NCBI RefSeq assembly: GCF_000317475.1
Contig: NC_019729.1
Coordinates: 6,338,501 to 6,402,500, forward strand
From: Oscillatoria nigro-viridis PCC 7112
GTDB lineage: Bacteria > Cyanobacteriota > Cyanobacteriia > Cyanobacteriales > Microcoleaceae
Direction: 5' to 3'
Length of the DNA stretch: 64,000 nt
Shown here piece by piece: positions 17,512 to 26,751 of the stretch. The translations under genes and the position numbers were made by a program. The notes under the pieces were generated by a model, which searched no databases, was not told the DNA's origin, and saw nothing but the letters and a program-made list of their open reading frames with translations. Position 1 is the first letter of the stretch. Each line of letters begins with the position of its first letter.

Positions 17512-17769
17512 TTTTCCCTTCCTGTGGGTATTGCCGCCAAGCTTAACCTTCGCGGGCTTGGCCTCCCTCCCTATATTCCATCGTACCTCTGCGGCATCCA
17601 AACTGGCAGGCGGGCGATCGGGCTTTTGGGCGGATTACACCCTAAACCTTTTCCAGAATTGCAAAATGTTTGTAGTAAGGAGTTTAGTCTTTGCTATTGA
17701 GTTGGGAAATAAAGCAGTCAAGTCCTTACTACAAACTGTTAATCTTTGAGAAATCGGACGGGTAATTGT

Positions 17770-18852
17770 TTAGTCTCCCAGACAAATTCCCAAACCGCGG
17801 GCAGTTTTAACCAGAGTACCATTGAATTCTACAGGACTGTATCTGGCGATCGCCTTTTCCAGGGGAACGCTCACAACTTCCCGCTTTTGCCAAGATACCA
17901 TGCAGTCGTATTTCTCTTCGGCAATTAAATCAACTGCTGCCACGCCAAAAGCAGAAGCAACTAATCTTTCTAGCGGTGAAGGTGTTCCCCCGCGTTGAGT
18001 GTGTCCCAAAACGGTGACGCGAGTTTCTGCACCGCTGCAGTCAGAAATTGTATCAGCTAAATACTGACCAATTCCGCCTAATCGACTTTGACCTAAGCGA
18101 TTTGTGTGCATCATTAACTCGCCTTCTTCAGTGCGAACTGCCTCCGCTACTACAATTAAACAGTAGTTTTTTCCCCGGTCTTGGCGTTCTTGGATTGTGG
18201 CACAGATTTTGGCAATTGTGTAAGGGATTTCGGGAATCAGAATTATATCAGCTCCCCCAGAAATTCCGGCACTGATCGCAATATGTCCGGCGTCGCGTCC
18301 CATGACTTCAACAATCATGACGCGACTGTGACTGGCCGCAGTAAAATGCAAGCGGTCGAGTGCTTCAGTGGCAATATTGACAGCAGTATCAAAACCGATG
18401 GAACGCTCGGTAATTCCGACATCATTATCAATAGTTTTAGGAATAGCAACTAAATTCAAATTGCCGTGTTGAGCAATCTTCCTGAGAATGGCGAGACTGC
18501 CGTCGCCACCAATTCCAATTAAGGCATCCAGACCTAGTTGATGATAGCCTTCGATAATGTCGTCAGAACGATCGCGTACAGTCCCATCCGGCATCGGGAA
18601 AGCAAAAGGGTCGCCCTTATTTGTCGTGCCTAGCATCGTACCGCCAATGGTGAGCCACGAGTCTACTTTCTCAATATCCAAGGGAATTGCTTCAGGGGGA
18701 CGACTCATCAATCCGTTGGTGGCTTGACGAATCCCCATCACTTTCCAATTGTAAGTTCCCGTTGCGCGGTAGACAACGGCTCGAATAACTGCGTTTAAGC
18801 CTGCACAGTCACCTCCGCTAGTGAGGATACCGATACATTTTTGTTCTCCCAT
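17770..18852 (-). CDS. pfkA: 6-phosphofructokinase (ATP type)
   Basis: 360 residues from ATG 18852 (MGEQKCIGILTSGGDCAGLN). Phosphorylates fructose 6-phosphate in glycolysis. Motifs: nucleotide loop TSGGDCAGLNAVIRA, GIGGDGSLAILRKI (the Gly in GGDGS marks ATP- rather than pyrophosphate-dependence), catalytic PKTIDNDV, MGRDAGHIA, and LGHTQRGGTPSPLERL. Length and TIDNDV variation fit the group III cyanobacterial PfkA. An upstream in-frame extension to 18915 is not supported. The region 18953-18977 has an inverted repeat CTTTAC/GTAAAG that could be an operator or part of the promoter. Confidence 0.94.
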   Translation of the reverse strand: MGEQKCIGILTSGGDCAGLNAVIRAVVYRATGTYNWKVMGIRQATNGLMSRPPEAIPLDIEKVDSWLTIGGTMLGTTNKGDPFAFPMPDGTVRDRSDDIIEGYHQLGLDALIGIGGDGSLAILRKIAQHGNLNLVAIPKTIDNDVGITERSIGFDTAVNIATEALDRLHFTAASHSRVMIVEVMGRDAGHIAISAGISGGADIILIPEIPYTIAKICATIQERQDRGKNYCLIVVAEAVRTEEGELMMHTNRLGQSRLGGIGQYLADTISDCSGAETRVTVLGHTQRGGTPSPLERLVASAFGVAAVDLIAEEKYDCMVSWQKREVVSVPLEKAIARYSPVEFNGTLVKTARGLGICLGD

Positions 18853-19165
18853 AATTAATGCTCGACTTTTGTTACTCCGAATATGAGTTGAGCTTTCTAG
18901 AGCCCGATCGTCCAATCCTGATTTTCGACGAAAATAGGTAGGAAAAAATAAACTTTACTCTGTAACAGAATGTAAAGCTATTATAACTTTTGTGATTGCT
19001 TCATAAGATATCGCTTCTTTGGGGAGCGTTTCACTCGTTTGTGACTACTTATTGTATTTTCAAGCTGCATCGACCTCATTGAGTGCCTCATCTCTGACGC
19101 ATCCCACAAGTTCGATCGCCAACAAAGTAGCACCGCCAATCACCGTTTCCAACAAAACATCAATT

Positions 19166-19408
19166 TTACTTGGGATTGAGGCGTTTAGAAACTTGGTTAA
19201 TTATACCGCTGAGAATAGCACCGCCCATCAGAATTCCCAGGGCGGGATTAAATACGGGCTGCCAGAGACTGTACCACAAATCAAAACCGAGATTCACCCC
19301 GGTCGATCGACCCGCTACTGCGATCGCAAACCACGCAAAACTGGCAAAGACGAAAAATACATCAGCTACTAAAATCAAGTTGAGCAAGTTAAGAAATTTA
19401 TCTTTCAT
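19166..19408 (-). CDS. Small membrane protein, unrecognised
   Basis: 80 residues with two hydrophobic segments (LNLILVADVFFVFASFAWFAI, then PALGILMGGAILSGIINQV). Ribosome site AAAGGAA is well placed before ATG 19408, which supports a real gene. No family recognised. The 313 bp between it and pfkA hold an imperfect inverted repeat near 18953 and nothing else obvious. Confidence 0.6.
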   Translation of the reverse strand: MKDKFLNLLNLILVADVFFVFASFAWFAIAVAGRSTGVNLGFDLWYSLWQPVFNPALGILMGGAILSGIINQVSKRLNPK

Positions 19409-19545
19409 TGTGGAGGGTTCCTTTTGAGTGTATATGTGTCAAGTTTTGGCAAGCGGTTGGTAATGGAGCGGATTGATAGCTGCAACTGGCGATCGAATAA
19501 AGATAAAATATCATTCAATTGTTTTCGCGCACAGGCTGTCAAAAT

Positions 19546-20052
19546 ATGGTTCGCTATACACTTCCTCAAAGCCCCGAAATTATTTTAACTGTCAGAGGGA
19601 AAGATTCAGCCAAAGCCCGCGAAGAAGCGATGGATCGGCTGATGGATCTCATGGATGAGGGAAAGCTGCCTACGGAACTCGTGGAGGGATTTGGGCCCAA
19701 GCAGTTTGTTGAAGTTAAGGATATCGAAGATGCTGCGTCTGACGGCGAGGACGCGATTACTGAAGCCGTCCAGATTTTGAGCAATTTGGCAAGTCTCAAA
19801 TTGAAAGTCATGGAATCCCGCGAAGAAGCACTCAAAATCCGGGCGGCGATCGACATTTTGTTTACAGATGAGGCTGTGACTGCCGAGGAAATTGGTCGTT
19901 TGAAAGATGGTTTCAAGGTTCTCAAAAACTTTGCTCAAGCTAACGTCCGCTATCGAGAAGCTAGAAGTAAAGCCGAAGAAGCGCGGGCAATTCTCGACGA
20001 AGCTTTGCAATCTGTCGAACCGGAAAACAAGGCGCAGAAACCTGCGAAATAG
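19546..20052 (+). CDS. Conserved cyanobacterial hypothetical protein, helical
   Basis: 168 residues from ATG 19546 (MVRYTLPQSPEIILTVRGKD); an earlier in-frame start at 19519 adds only nine residues. Strongly charged, predicted mostly alpha-helical (AREEAMDRLMDLMDEGKLP, then EEIGRLKDGFKVLKNFAQAN, then RSKAEEARAILDEALQSVE). No membrane segment or catalytic motif. Probably soluble, with coiled-coil character in the C-terminal third. A hairpin at 20100-20125 likely terminates it. Confidence 0.75.
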   Translation: MVRYTLPQSPEIILTVRGKDSAKAREEAMDRLMDLMDEGKLPTELVEGFGPKQFVEVKDIEDAASDGEDAITEAVQILSNLASLKLKVMESREEALKIRAAIDILFTDEAVTAEEIGRLKDGFKVLKNFAQANVRYREARSKAEEARAILDEALQSVEPENKAQKPAK

Positions 20053-20098
20053 TAGGAGGTTACGTTAAAACATATTTCTGTCATTGCCATCCGACACG

Positions 20099-20138
20099 AA
20101 GCAATCGCAAACGTCGGCGATTGCTGAGTTTCTTTATT
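20099..20138 (+). terminator. Probable Rho-independent terminator
   Basis: AGCAATCGC (20100-20108) pairs with GCGATTGCT (20117-20125), eight-base loop, followed by a T-rich tract (GAGTTTCTTTATT). It is located 48 bases after the preceding stop. Confidence 0.65.
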
Positions 20139-20206
20139 CGGACATACAATAACTCTGCTGCCAGACATAATATTAACTTGATCCACATTGAAATCAGGAA
20201 AAAATT

Positions 20207-21025
20207 GTGAGCCAACAACAAACAGGAATTCTCAGAAACTCGATGTCAGGCAGCTTGCTGCTGGCTAAAAAATTAGGTTTTCAACCAGGAACTGTGATTG
20301 ATGTCGGTGCCGCCTTGGGAACTTTTAACCTTTACGAAACTTTCCCAAATTCGCGACATTTGCTAATTGAACCCATCGCCGAAAATGAACCTTATCTCGC
20401 AAAAATTTGCCGCAAGCTCAAAAGTGCAGAATACATTATTGCTGCAGCGACCAAAGAAGCGGGAGTTTTAACCCTCAACGTCAGTCCCGGTATGGTACAT
20501 TCTTCAATTTCTGAAAATCGCGTTACTAACAGCAGCGATCCTTATTTGAGAAACATACCAGCAATTACCCTAGATGGAATATGCAGGGAAAGAAACTTGC
20601 CAGGGCCCTATTTAATTAAAGTTGATGTAGACGGACAGGAATTAGATGTTTTAGCGGGAGCAACTGAGATTTTGCAGCAGACAGAATATGTAATTGTAGA
20701 AGTTACTTTGTTCGGTCAGATGTATGATGTAATGAGTTTTATGAAGTCCCAAGGATTCGCAGCTTACGATATAGTTGATTTGTCATATCGCCCGGTTGAT
20801 TCAGCTTTGTGGCAAGTTGACATGGCTTTTGTTAAGGAATCCGGTCACTTCAGAAGAGAGAGGGGTTACGCGACAGGAGAGCAGGATATCGAAGCACTGA
20901 ACTCGCATCTCAAAGCTTATCGGGAAAGTTTCATCAAACACATTGAGACTCATTACAGCGACCCAGTAGAGCCGGAACCACAGGTCACTCAAGCTGTTTT
21001 GGGCGAAGATTATGTCATCATTTAA
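20207..21025 (+). CDS. FkbM family methyltransferase
   Basis: 272 residues from GTG 20207, with GGAAAAA upstream. The SAM-binding segment GTVIDVGAALGTFNLYETFP (about 25-44) and LIEPIAENEPYLAKI fit the FkbM fold; NRVTNSSDP, ITLDGICRERNLPGPYLIK and DVDGQELDVLAGATEILQQT are the family's signature middle and end. FkbM enzymes O-methylate sugars or polyketides, often in surface polysaccharide synthesis. No glycosyltransferase or polyketide genes lie nearby, so the substrate is open. Confidence 0.88.
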   Translation: MSQQQTGILRNSMSGSLLLAKKLGFQPGTVIDVGAALGTFNLYETFPNSRHLLIEPIAENEPYLAKICRKLKSAEYIIAAATKEAGVLTLNVSPGMVHSSISENRVTNSSDPYLRNIPAITLDGICRERNLPGPYLIKVDVDGQELDVLAGATEILQQTEYVIVEVTLFGQMYDVMSFMKSQGFAAYDIVDLSYRPVDSALWQVDMAFVKESGHFRRERGYATGEQDIEALNSHLKAYRESFIKHIETHYSDPVEPEPQVTQAVLGEDYVII

Positions 21026-21246
21026 TCAGCTATTGTGCATTTAAACTGCATACTTGGGGCGGCGTCGGAGCAACGGCCCACAAGAGTTTGATTATTTATT
21101 GACGTGCAATTTAAATACTGAGCTAGCTTATGATGTCGAGTATAACGGGAGCATCTAAATGAAAGCAACCCAGCTAGAAATTGGAGTTAGGAGTCAGAAG
21201 TCAGGAGTCAGAAGAAGGGTTTTTACAAATATGAGTCCTCCCAAGC

Positions 21247-22296
21247 TTACAAACTTAAAAAAGGCACGTTTACTACTTCCCCTGACACCGATCCGACTTG
21301 CACTTTCAGTCCTTCGCCGCCCGCTTTTGTGCGGATGTAAGCAAGACCAAAAAAGCCAGATTCAGTTTCCGTAAAACTGGTGAGTTTGCCGACTTTTTCC
21401 TCCTCGATTGTGACTGTTGTTCCGGGTTCAACCGCACCGCTCAACTGAACGCCCCAAAGTTGCTGTTTGACTCCTTTGTAGGTGTTCAACCGGGCAATTG
21501 TTTCTTGACCGATGTAGCAGCCTTTGTCATAGGTAATCGTGTGTAAAAGACGGGCTTCTAGGGGGTTGTAATCGTCTGTGAGTTCAAAATCGGGGGCGGG
21601 GCGTCCTTGTTCGATTCGCAGTTGTTCCCAAACTCGATCGCCCATCGGTACGGCCCCAGCTTTGACTAATTCCTGCCACAAATTGGCTGCATCGCAAGCT
21701 TGTGCAATTAACGTGTATCCGAGAGTTGCTAAACCGCTACCCACCGCAACTCGGACTTCCCTACCTGCAAAATGTATCAATTTGTGGGTAGCGTAAGGTT
21801 GATTTTCTAGTTCGGTAACTCCGATTTTGTCTAATAGTTGAGTGCTTTCCGGGCCGAGGAAACTGAAAGCAACAGTTGTATCGGTTAAATCTGTTAACTC
21901 GACGCGATCCATTGGGAAAATATAGCGATCGAGCAATTCCAGTAGTTGGCGGCGGCGGTTGGGCGAAACTAGCAGCAGTACGGCATCTTCTGTAGCGTAA
22001 GCGGTGGCGAGGTCGATCGTCCGGGCGGTGGATGTGACGAAAACGGTATCGCAACCTTGACCGGGTTTGAGTATATTGAAGTTATTGGTACTTTGATTGT
22101 GCAAGAACCGGAGGCGATCGCTGTCTGAGATTTGAATGCGTCCCCAGTGAGTGCGATCGTACAAAGCCACACCTTGTTTCGTTGCTGCGATCGCTTCTGC
22201 GTCGTTACCAAAACTGACTGGCACAATTTCTTTGGTTGTTAACTCTGCAAAAGTAGCACCTGCCGCTGCTTGAATGTCGTGCAATTCTTGAATCAT
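21247..22296 (-). CDS. ygfZ: Folate-binding YgfZ/GcvT-like protein
   Basis: 349 residues. N-terminal half resembles glycine cleavage T protein folate-binding folds (LYDRTHWGRIQISDSDRLRF, FVTSTARTIDLATAYATED), and the C-terminal signature KGCYIGQETIARLNTYKGV contains the conserved K-G-C-Y-x-G-Q-E motif that defines the YgfZ family. YgfZ helps iron-sulfur cluster assembly or repair in a folate-dependent way. No gcv genes are present nearby, which favours YgfZ over GcvT. Upstream is a long palindromic repeat at 22333-22517. Confidence 0.92.
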   Translation of the reverse strand: MIQELHDIQAAAGATFAELTTKEIVPVSFGNDAEAIAATKQGVALYDRTHWGRIQISDSDRLRFLHNQSTNNFNILKPGQGCDTVFVTSTARTIDLATAYATEDAVLLLVSPNRRRQLLELLDRYIFPMDRVELTDLTDTTVAFSFLGPESTQLLDKIGVTELENQPYATHKLIHFAGREVRVAVGSGLATLGYTLIAQACDAANLWQELVKAGAVPMGDRVWEQLRIEQGRPAPDFELTDDYNPLEARLLHTITYDKGCYIGQETIARLNTYKGVKQQLWGVQLSGAVEPGTTVTIEEEKVGKLTSFTETESGFFGLAYIRTKAGGEGLKVQVGSVSGEVVNVPFLSL

Positions 22297-22332
22297 AAGA
22301 TTTTGTTGACTGTTAACTGTTGACTGTTGACT

Positions 22333-22517
22333 CTTGTTATTGGTTATTTGTTATTGGTTATTTGTTATATCAAATCCGGTGGGAGCGGAATTATCAGCGT
22401 GCGATCGGGCACGACGTGAGCGCTGACATTATCCAAATATCTTACTCCGATGCCACCGGAAACGATATTATTTGTTAGCTGCTACCAATAACCAATAACA
22501 AATAACCAATAACTAAT
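22333..22517. repeat. Long intergenic palindrome
   Basis: Left arm (22333-22365) of alternating GTTATTGGTTATTT units pairs with a right arm (22482-22515) of AATAACCAATAACAA units. Inside, CCGGTGG (22373-22379) pairs with CCACCGG (22455-22464 region), and the left inner boundary reads TATCAAATCC. The whole fits a MITE-like foldback element. It occupies nearly the entire gap between two minus-strand genes. Confidence 0.75.
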
Positions 22518-22896
22518 TACCCAAATTAGCGAATATTTCTTGAATTAATTGGCTGGCTTTAGCATCAAGACGATTCCAATCTACATCGCCAGTCTCATCA
22601 TCAATCAAGCTAGTATCAATTACAACTTCTTGGCTTTGGATGTGAGTGTGGCCGGGCTGGTAGTTGACAAAGCAGACTCGATAGCAAAGTTCCCAAATAT
22701 CGAGGCATCTTTGCTCGCCTTGAAGCTCTAAAAGTAGTTGATAACCAGGAATTGGAATCTGCACTTCTTGATAAGTACCCGTCCAAACTGACTCCTCTAA
22801 TTGTTTGCGGATGTTGTCGAGCACTCGAATCATCGCCGGCTGCATGAGCAGTTCAGCTTGCTGCCACGCGATCGGGCTAGTTATTTTAGGCTTCAT
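22513..22896 (-). CDS. Hypothetical cyanobacterial protein
   Basis: 127 residues from ATG 22896 (MKPKITSPIAWQQAELLMQP); nine further codons upstream are low-complexity. Reads as a small soluble alpha/beta protein (ELQGEQRCLDIWELCYRVCF, then IDDETGDVDWNRLDAKASQL). No named domain recognised. It ends exactly at the arm of the long palindrome, so its stop codon TAA may have been supplied by the repeat. Confidence 0.65.
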   Translation of the reverse strand: MKPKITSPIAWQQAELLMQPAMIRVLDNIRKQLEESVWTGTYQEVQIPIPGYQLLLELQGEQRCLDIWELCYRVCFVNYQPGHTHIQSQEVVIDTSLIDDETGDVDWNRLDAKASQLIQEIFANLGN

Positions 22897-23088
22897 ATAC
22901 AGGGTTCTAAAAAAGAAAATCAATAAATTAATTTTCTAGCATTGGGTGCCAACTTTTGAGACATTCGCCACAGAATGTTAAATTTAGTCCTCACCAAATT
23001 CAAAAGTCAACCGTCAACAGCAACAGTAACAGCCGTTCTCGGCTTGACGGCTAAAAACGGCTGAAACTGTTGATATTGAGTTATCGGA

Positions 23089-23160
23089 TGGGTAATGTAG
23101 GATTTGAACCTACGGCATCCTGCGTGTAAAGCAGGCGCTCTACCACTGAGCTAATCACCC
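23089..23160 (-). tRNA. tRNA-Val (anticodon TAC)
   Basis: 72 nt. The acceptor stem GGGTGAT pairs with ATTACCC, followed by U8-A9 and a D stem GCTC/GAGC. The anticodon stem CCTGC/GCAGG encloses loop TTTACAC with anticodon TAC (reads GTA and, with wobble modification, other valine codons). The T arm has GTAGG/CCTAC around TTCAAAT. No CCA is encoded. Confidence 0.96.
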
Positions 23161-23232
23161 AATTGCACTCACAAGGATTTATCATATCACAGTAACTCAG
23201 AAAGATCAAGTAAAAAAAATCCTAAACTTTAA

Positions 23233-23862
23233 ATGCCCTCTGGCCGCACCCACGATCGAATAACCATGTGGAGTTTGCCCGCTGTGGCAGCCCTCACCTT
23301 TGGCCAGACTCAGAGCAGCAACCTGACTTTGCTCGTTTCCGGCAGTTTCTTATTCGGCGGGCTGATGTTTGGGCCCGACTTGGATATCTACTCCTGCCAG
23401 TATCAGCGCTGGGGATGGTTCAAACCGATTTGGCTCCCGTACCAAAAAAGCCTGCGCCACCGCTCTTTTTTGTCCCACGGCCCTCTGATCGGCACTGCTT
23501 TGCGAATCTTGTACCTCGCTATCTGGATCGCGGTTTTCGGAGTGTTGGGATTGGCAATTGCCGAAAAAGTCGGGAACTTAGGCGGGAATTGGCAGGATGT
23601 GGTTTTGAGTTGCGGTCGATCGATCTGGGAACACCACATCGAAATTTTAGCCGTTTACATCGGTCTAGAATTGGGCGCTATGAGCCACTATCTGAGCGAT
23701 TGGGGCGGCTCGGCTTACAAAAGATTCAAAAAGAAAGGATTGAGCGGGTTGCGCCCTCCTAAGACAATTAAGAGGCCCAAAATCAAAGCTCCCACTCGCA
23801 CATCTAGCAAATCCATAGCAGAAGGAAGAAGGAAGAAGGAAGAAGGAAGAAGGAAGAAGTAA
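23233..23862 (+). CDS. Putative metal-binding membrane protein (DUF2227)
   Basis: 209 residues. N-terminus MPSGRTHDRITMWSLPAVAA with His/Asp positions, then DIYSCQYQRWGWFKPIWLPY and LRHRSFLSHGPLIGTALRIL, then EIDLGAMSHYLSDWG-like C-terminal motif (LELGAMSHYLSDWGG); these His/Asp residues are the presumed metal ligands of the DUF2227 family. Hydrophobic segments suggest a membrane protein. The last 15 residues (GRRKKEEGRRKK) come from a GAAGGAA tandem repeat that supplied the present C-terminus and stop codon, so the natural tail has been replaced. Confidence 0.82.
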   Translation: MPSGRTHDRITMWSLPAVAALTFGQTQSSNLTLLVSGSFLFGGLMFGPDLDIYSCQYQRWGWFKPIWLPYQKSLRHRSFLSHGPLIGTALRILYLAIWIAVFGVLGLAIAEKVGNLGGNWQDVVLSCGRSIWEHHIEILAVYIGLELGAMSHYLSDWGGSAYKRFKKKGLSGLRPPKTIKRPKIKAPTRTSSKSIAEGRRKKEEGRRKK

Positions 23863-23928
23863 TAAAATCAATTGTGGGAGTAACAACGTTATAACCGTCT
23901 TGGCGGTTGATATAAAAGGTAAATTATT

Positions 23929-24753
23929 ATGTCTAATTCTGAAAGTCGATCGCTCACAGCACTCGAAGAACTCATAGAAGTTGTGGCTAAATTGCGATCG
24001 CCAGACGGCGGATGTCCTTGGGATTTAGCCCAAACTCCCCAAACTCTAATTCCCCACATAATCGAAGAAGCTTATGAAACCGCCGACGCGATTCGCAAAG
24101 GAGATAAAGATGCGATCGTCGAAGAATTGGGCGACTTATTGTTACAGGTAGTTTTACAAGCTCAAATTGCCAGCGAATCGAATCAGTTTACCTTCGCCGA
24201 AATCGCTGCGGGCATTACCGAAAAACTGATTCGGCGCCATCCCCATGTCTTCGGCGATGTCGAGATTAACAGCGTCGATGAAGTTAACGAAAACTGGGAA
24301 AAAATCAAAGCAGCAGAAAAAGGTGAAACTTCAGAAAAGCCGCCAACTTTAGCCTCGAAAATGAGCCGTTATGCCAGCACTTTGCCGCCGATCGCCGCCG
24401 GGATGAAAATCTCTCAAAAAGCTGCGGAAGTGAGTTTTGATTGGGACAGTGTAGAGGGCGTTTGGGATAAATTTCACGAAGAAATGGCAGAATTTGAACA
24501 CGCTCTCAAACACGAGGATAAGGCAGCGCAGCAGTCGGAATTGGGAGATATTATGTTTGTGTTGATTCAATTAGCTCGCTGGTACGATTTAGATCCGTCG
24601 GCTGCTTTGCAGGGAACGAATCAGCGGTTTGTGCAGCGGTTTGCCTTAGTTGAAGCCAACTGCGATCGACCTTTGTCCGATTATCCGGTGGAAGAAATAG
24701 AAGCAATTTGGCAGCATGCTAAAGCTATAGTGGCTCAAAAGGGCGATGCTTAA
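23929..24753 (+). CDS. mazG: Nucleoside triphosphate pyrophosphohydrolase
   Basis: 274 residues with two MazG domains. It hydrolyses (d)NTPs to monophosphates, clearing aberrant nucleotides and possibly ppGpp precursors. First domain: GGCPWDLAQTPQTLIPHIIE, EAYETADAI, EELGDLLLQVVLQAQI (EExxE and ExxD metal ligands). Linker: RRHPHVFGDVEINSVDEV. Second: VSFDWDSVEGVWDKFHEEMA, SELGDIMFVLIQLARW. Length matches typical MazG. Confidence 0.94.
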   Translation: MSNSESRSLTALEELIEVVAKLRSPDGGCPWDLAQTPQTLIPHIIEEAYETADAIRKGDKDAIVEELGDLLLQVVLQAQIASESNQFTFAEIAAGITEKLIRRHPHVFGDVEINSVDEVNENWEKIKAAEKGETSEKPPTLASKMSRYASTLPPIAAGMKISQKAAEVSFDWDSVEGVWDKFHEEMAEFEHALKHEDKAAQQSELGDIMFVLIQLARWYDLDPSAALQGTNQRFVQRFALVEANCDRPLSDYPVEEIEAIWQHAKAIVAQKGDA

Positions 24754-24876
24754 TATCAAATCCGTTGGTATCAGAATGATAAATCTCTCTCTTTTCTCCT
24801 TCTCTGCGCCCTCTGCGCTCTCTGCGGTTAAAAACTCCAAATCTAACTAATTTGGTTTAATCAGTTCAGATATCAA

Positions 24877-25278
24877 CTACTCGTAGAGCTTGGCATCATT
24901 GTACGGCGGATGTTCGCACGCGATATATAAAGCATTTGTCGGTTCCAGGGCCTGCCCTGTCACCGGATCGATCGGCTTGAGAACAAAGCATAACAGAGAG
25001 AGCGATCGCCAATCCAAATTATCCAGCTTCCCGCGTTCGTAACGGTTGACTGTTGCGGCACTGATACCCACATCTTTGGGTACGGGTTGATTTGTAGCTG
25101 TGAACAGCGCCTCTTCATATCCCTTTGTTTTGAACTCTGTTTCGCTGACAGACCAGCCTGTTGTCTGTCTTGCTGCTTTTAAAATCTTCCCCAAACGCAT
25201 CCGCCCCGTTTCCGTGAAGCGAACGGGACGCAATTCCTGCCGATTATCTACCACAGCCTTGTTAGAGAGTCCTGACAT
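24877..25278 (-). CDS. Helix-turn-helix (XRE-like) regulator
   Basis: 133 residues from ATG 25278 preceded by GGTGGGAAAA; a GTG nine bases upstream is an alternative. The segment RMRLGKILKAARQTTGWSVS and VGISAATVNRYERGKLDN is a lambda repressor-like HTH (the YERGKLDNL stretch is the hallmark after helix 3). The C-terminal 40 residues (DPVTGQALEPTNALYIACEH) do not match a known partner domain. Such lone cyanobacterial XRE proteins are often remnants of plasmid or toxin-antitoxin units. Transcription from a separate promoter is likely; the region upstream is non-coding. Confidence 0.75.
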   Translation of the reverse strand: MSGLSNKAVVDNRQELRPVRFTETGRMRLGKILKAARQTTGWSVSETEFKTKGYEEALFTATNQPVPKDVGISAATVNRYERGKLDNLDWRSLSLLCFVLKPIDPVTGQALEPTNALYIACEHPPYNDAKLYE

Positions 25279-26126
25279 TTTTCCCACCTACGTTAACTCT
25301 CAAACTAGCACAGCATCAATGATTGAGGGTTCCACGAGCAACATCTGAGCTTAAGAAGTTTAAATTAAATCTCTTTGCACAAGTGCAATAAGACTCCGAT
25401 CTAGTAATATGTAATTGACTCTCAACAGAACTTGCCTCTCAAACCCTGAGTATACAGCCATGACAGCACTGTTTCGCCGCATCCAACCCTCGAAAAAGCT
25501 CCGCATCACCGTCAGGTCGTAGGCGTAAGCCGGGGCGTAGCCATCGCCCAACTGCTCAAAATCAGCCAAAACCTGATTAAGCGAGTCGAATCATGGGCTT
25601 TCGTGGTTTTCGTCCACCGGCGGGATAGAGGCGGCCTGTTTGTCAGCTACCGCAGGCTGGAAGAATGGCAAAATGCGTTAGCGAAGCCCTCGAAGAGGAT
25701 CGCCCATCACATCCAAACCTGCCCCACCCTTTCCGAACTCTCGCAGATCAAAACATCCATTCACTACGACAGCCGGAAATTTCAAAAACAATCTCTTCCA
25801 AAAACCATTGACTTTTTAGTTCAAATGTGCATTGAAAGACAAGACATTCTCGAAATCTGGGAAAGCTCAAACTGCATTGCTTCCTAGCAGAAATCAAGCA
25901 GATTTCCTAACACTAGCAACCGCACCCAACCGTGAGGACGCTGTTAATTACTCAAACCTTGCCTTTGATTCTGTCAACTGTCAACTGTCAACTGTCAACT
26001 GTCAACTGTCAACTCTTCCTTGCCCAAAACAGAAGCGAAACATTTGCGAGCAATTGCGAGATCGAATCACCCCAAAAATCACCCGCGAATGCTCCGCCAC
26101 ATCCATGAAAGCAATCGCCAAAGCAA
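25279..26126. other. Gene-poor stretch with broken frames and a heptamer array
   Basis: No intact gene is supported. Short frames on both strands (69 codons at 25360-25569 minus, 94 codons at 25603-25887 plus) are interrupted by stops, and a cyanobacterial GGCGTAAGCCGGGGCGTAGCC repeat lies inside at about 25517. 25973-26014 is a run of six GTCAACT units. The stretch looks like decayed coding DNA. Confidence 0.55.
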
Positions 26127-26612
26127 TTAAGACATTGCCTGAGCGATATAATCAAAATAAGGAGCTGCTTCCTTAGCATCATCCTGATTGAGCAAAGCCA
26201 AAGAAGCTTCCTTCAAACAGCGGATAGCTTCGACCATGCCAGGAACAGGAACGCCCAGAGAATTATACATTTCCCGAACGCCAATCAAACCGATGCTTTC
26301 GATCGGCTCCTTGTCACCCGCCAAGATACCGTAGGTAATCAGGCGCAAGTACCAGCCGTAATCGCGCAGACACAAAGCCCGTTCGCGCTGGCCGTAAGCA
26401 TTGCCCCCAGGAGAGATAAAGTCAGGTCGTTTTTTCCAGAGTTTTTTACTAGCTTCTTCAACAATTTTCTTCTCACTATCAGACAGCGCAGTAGCAATAC
26501 GCACCCGCTGTTCTCCGGTTTTAAAGAAATCATTGATACTTTGGAGTTCGCCGGTACTGGGATAACGAAGTTCGTCGTCGGCTTGGAGAATTAATTGGCT
26601 AACTACGCTCAT
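26127..26612 (-). CDS. apcD: Allophycocyanin alpha-B subunit (ApcD)
   Basis: 161 residues. Phycobiliprotein of the phycobilisome core; ApcD replaces one ApcA in a core trimer and passes energy to photosystem I or the membrane. The sequence [20 protein letters not shown] and [20 protein letters not shown] is that of ApcD and not ApcA; Cys81 in [17 protein letters not shown] binds phycocyanobilin. C-terminal [20 protein letters not shown] is conserved. Single gene, as usual for apcD. Upstream (26613-27081) is a stretch with a decayed open frame. Confidence 0.95.
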   Translation of the reverse strand: MSVVSQLILQADDELRYPSTGELQSINDFFKTGEQRVRIATALSDSEKKIVEEASKKLWKKRPDFISPGGNAYGQRERALCLRDYGWYLRLITYGILAGDKEPIESIGLIGVREMYNSLGVPVPGMVEAIRCLKEASLALLNQDDAKEAAPYFDYIAQAMS

Positions 26613-26751
26613 TGTTATTCAAATTTGAGGATAACATTAATAAACATTCCCATCTGTTGGCGACGGGATTCTTGGTTCGTAGACTCGCCTTGCTCCTAAC
26701 ATTTATCAATCCTAGAAGTAGAGGGTAAATCTCCCCAAGCGTTATGCTTGA

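Noticed and set aside
17746-17928. 60-codon plus-strand frame
   Set aside because: Antisense to the end of pfkA, no ribosome site.
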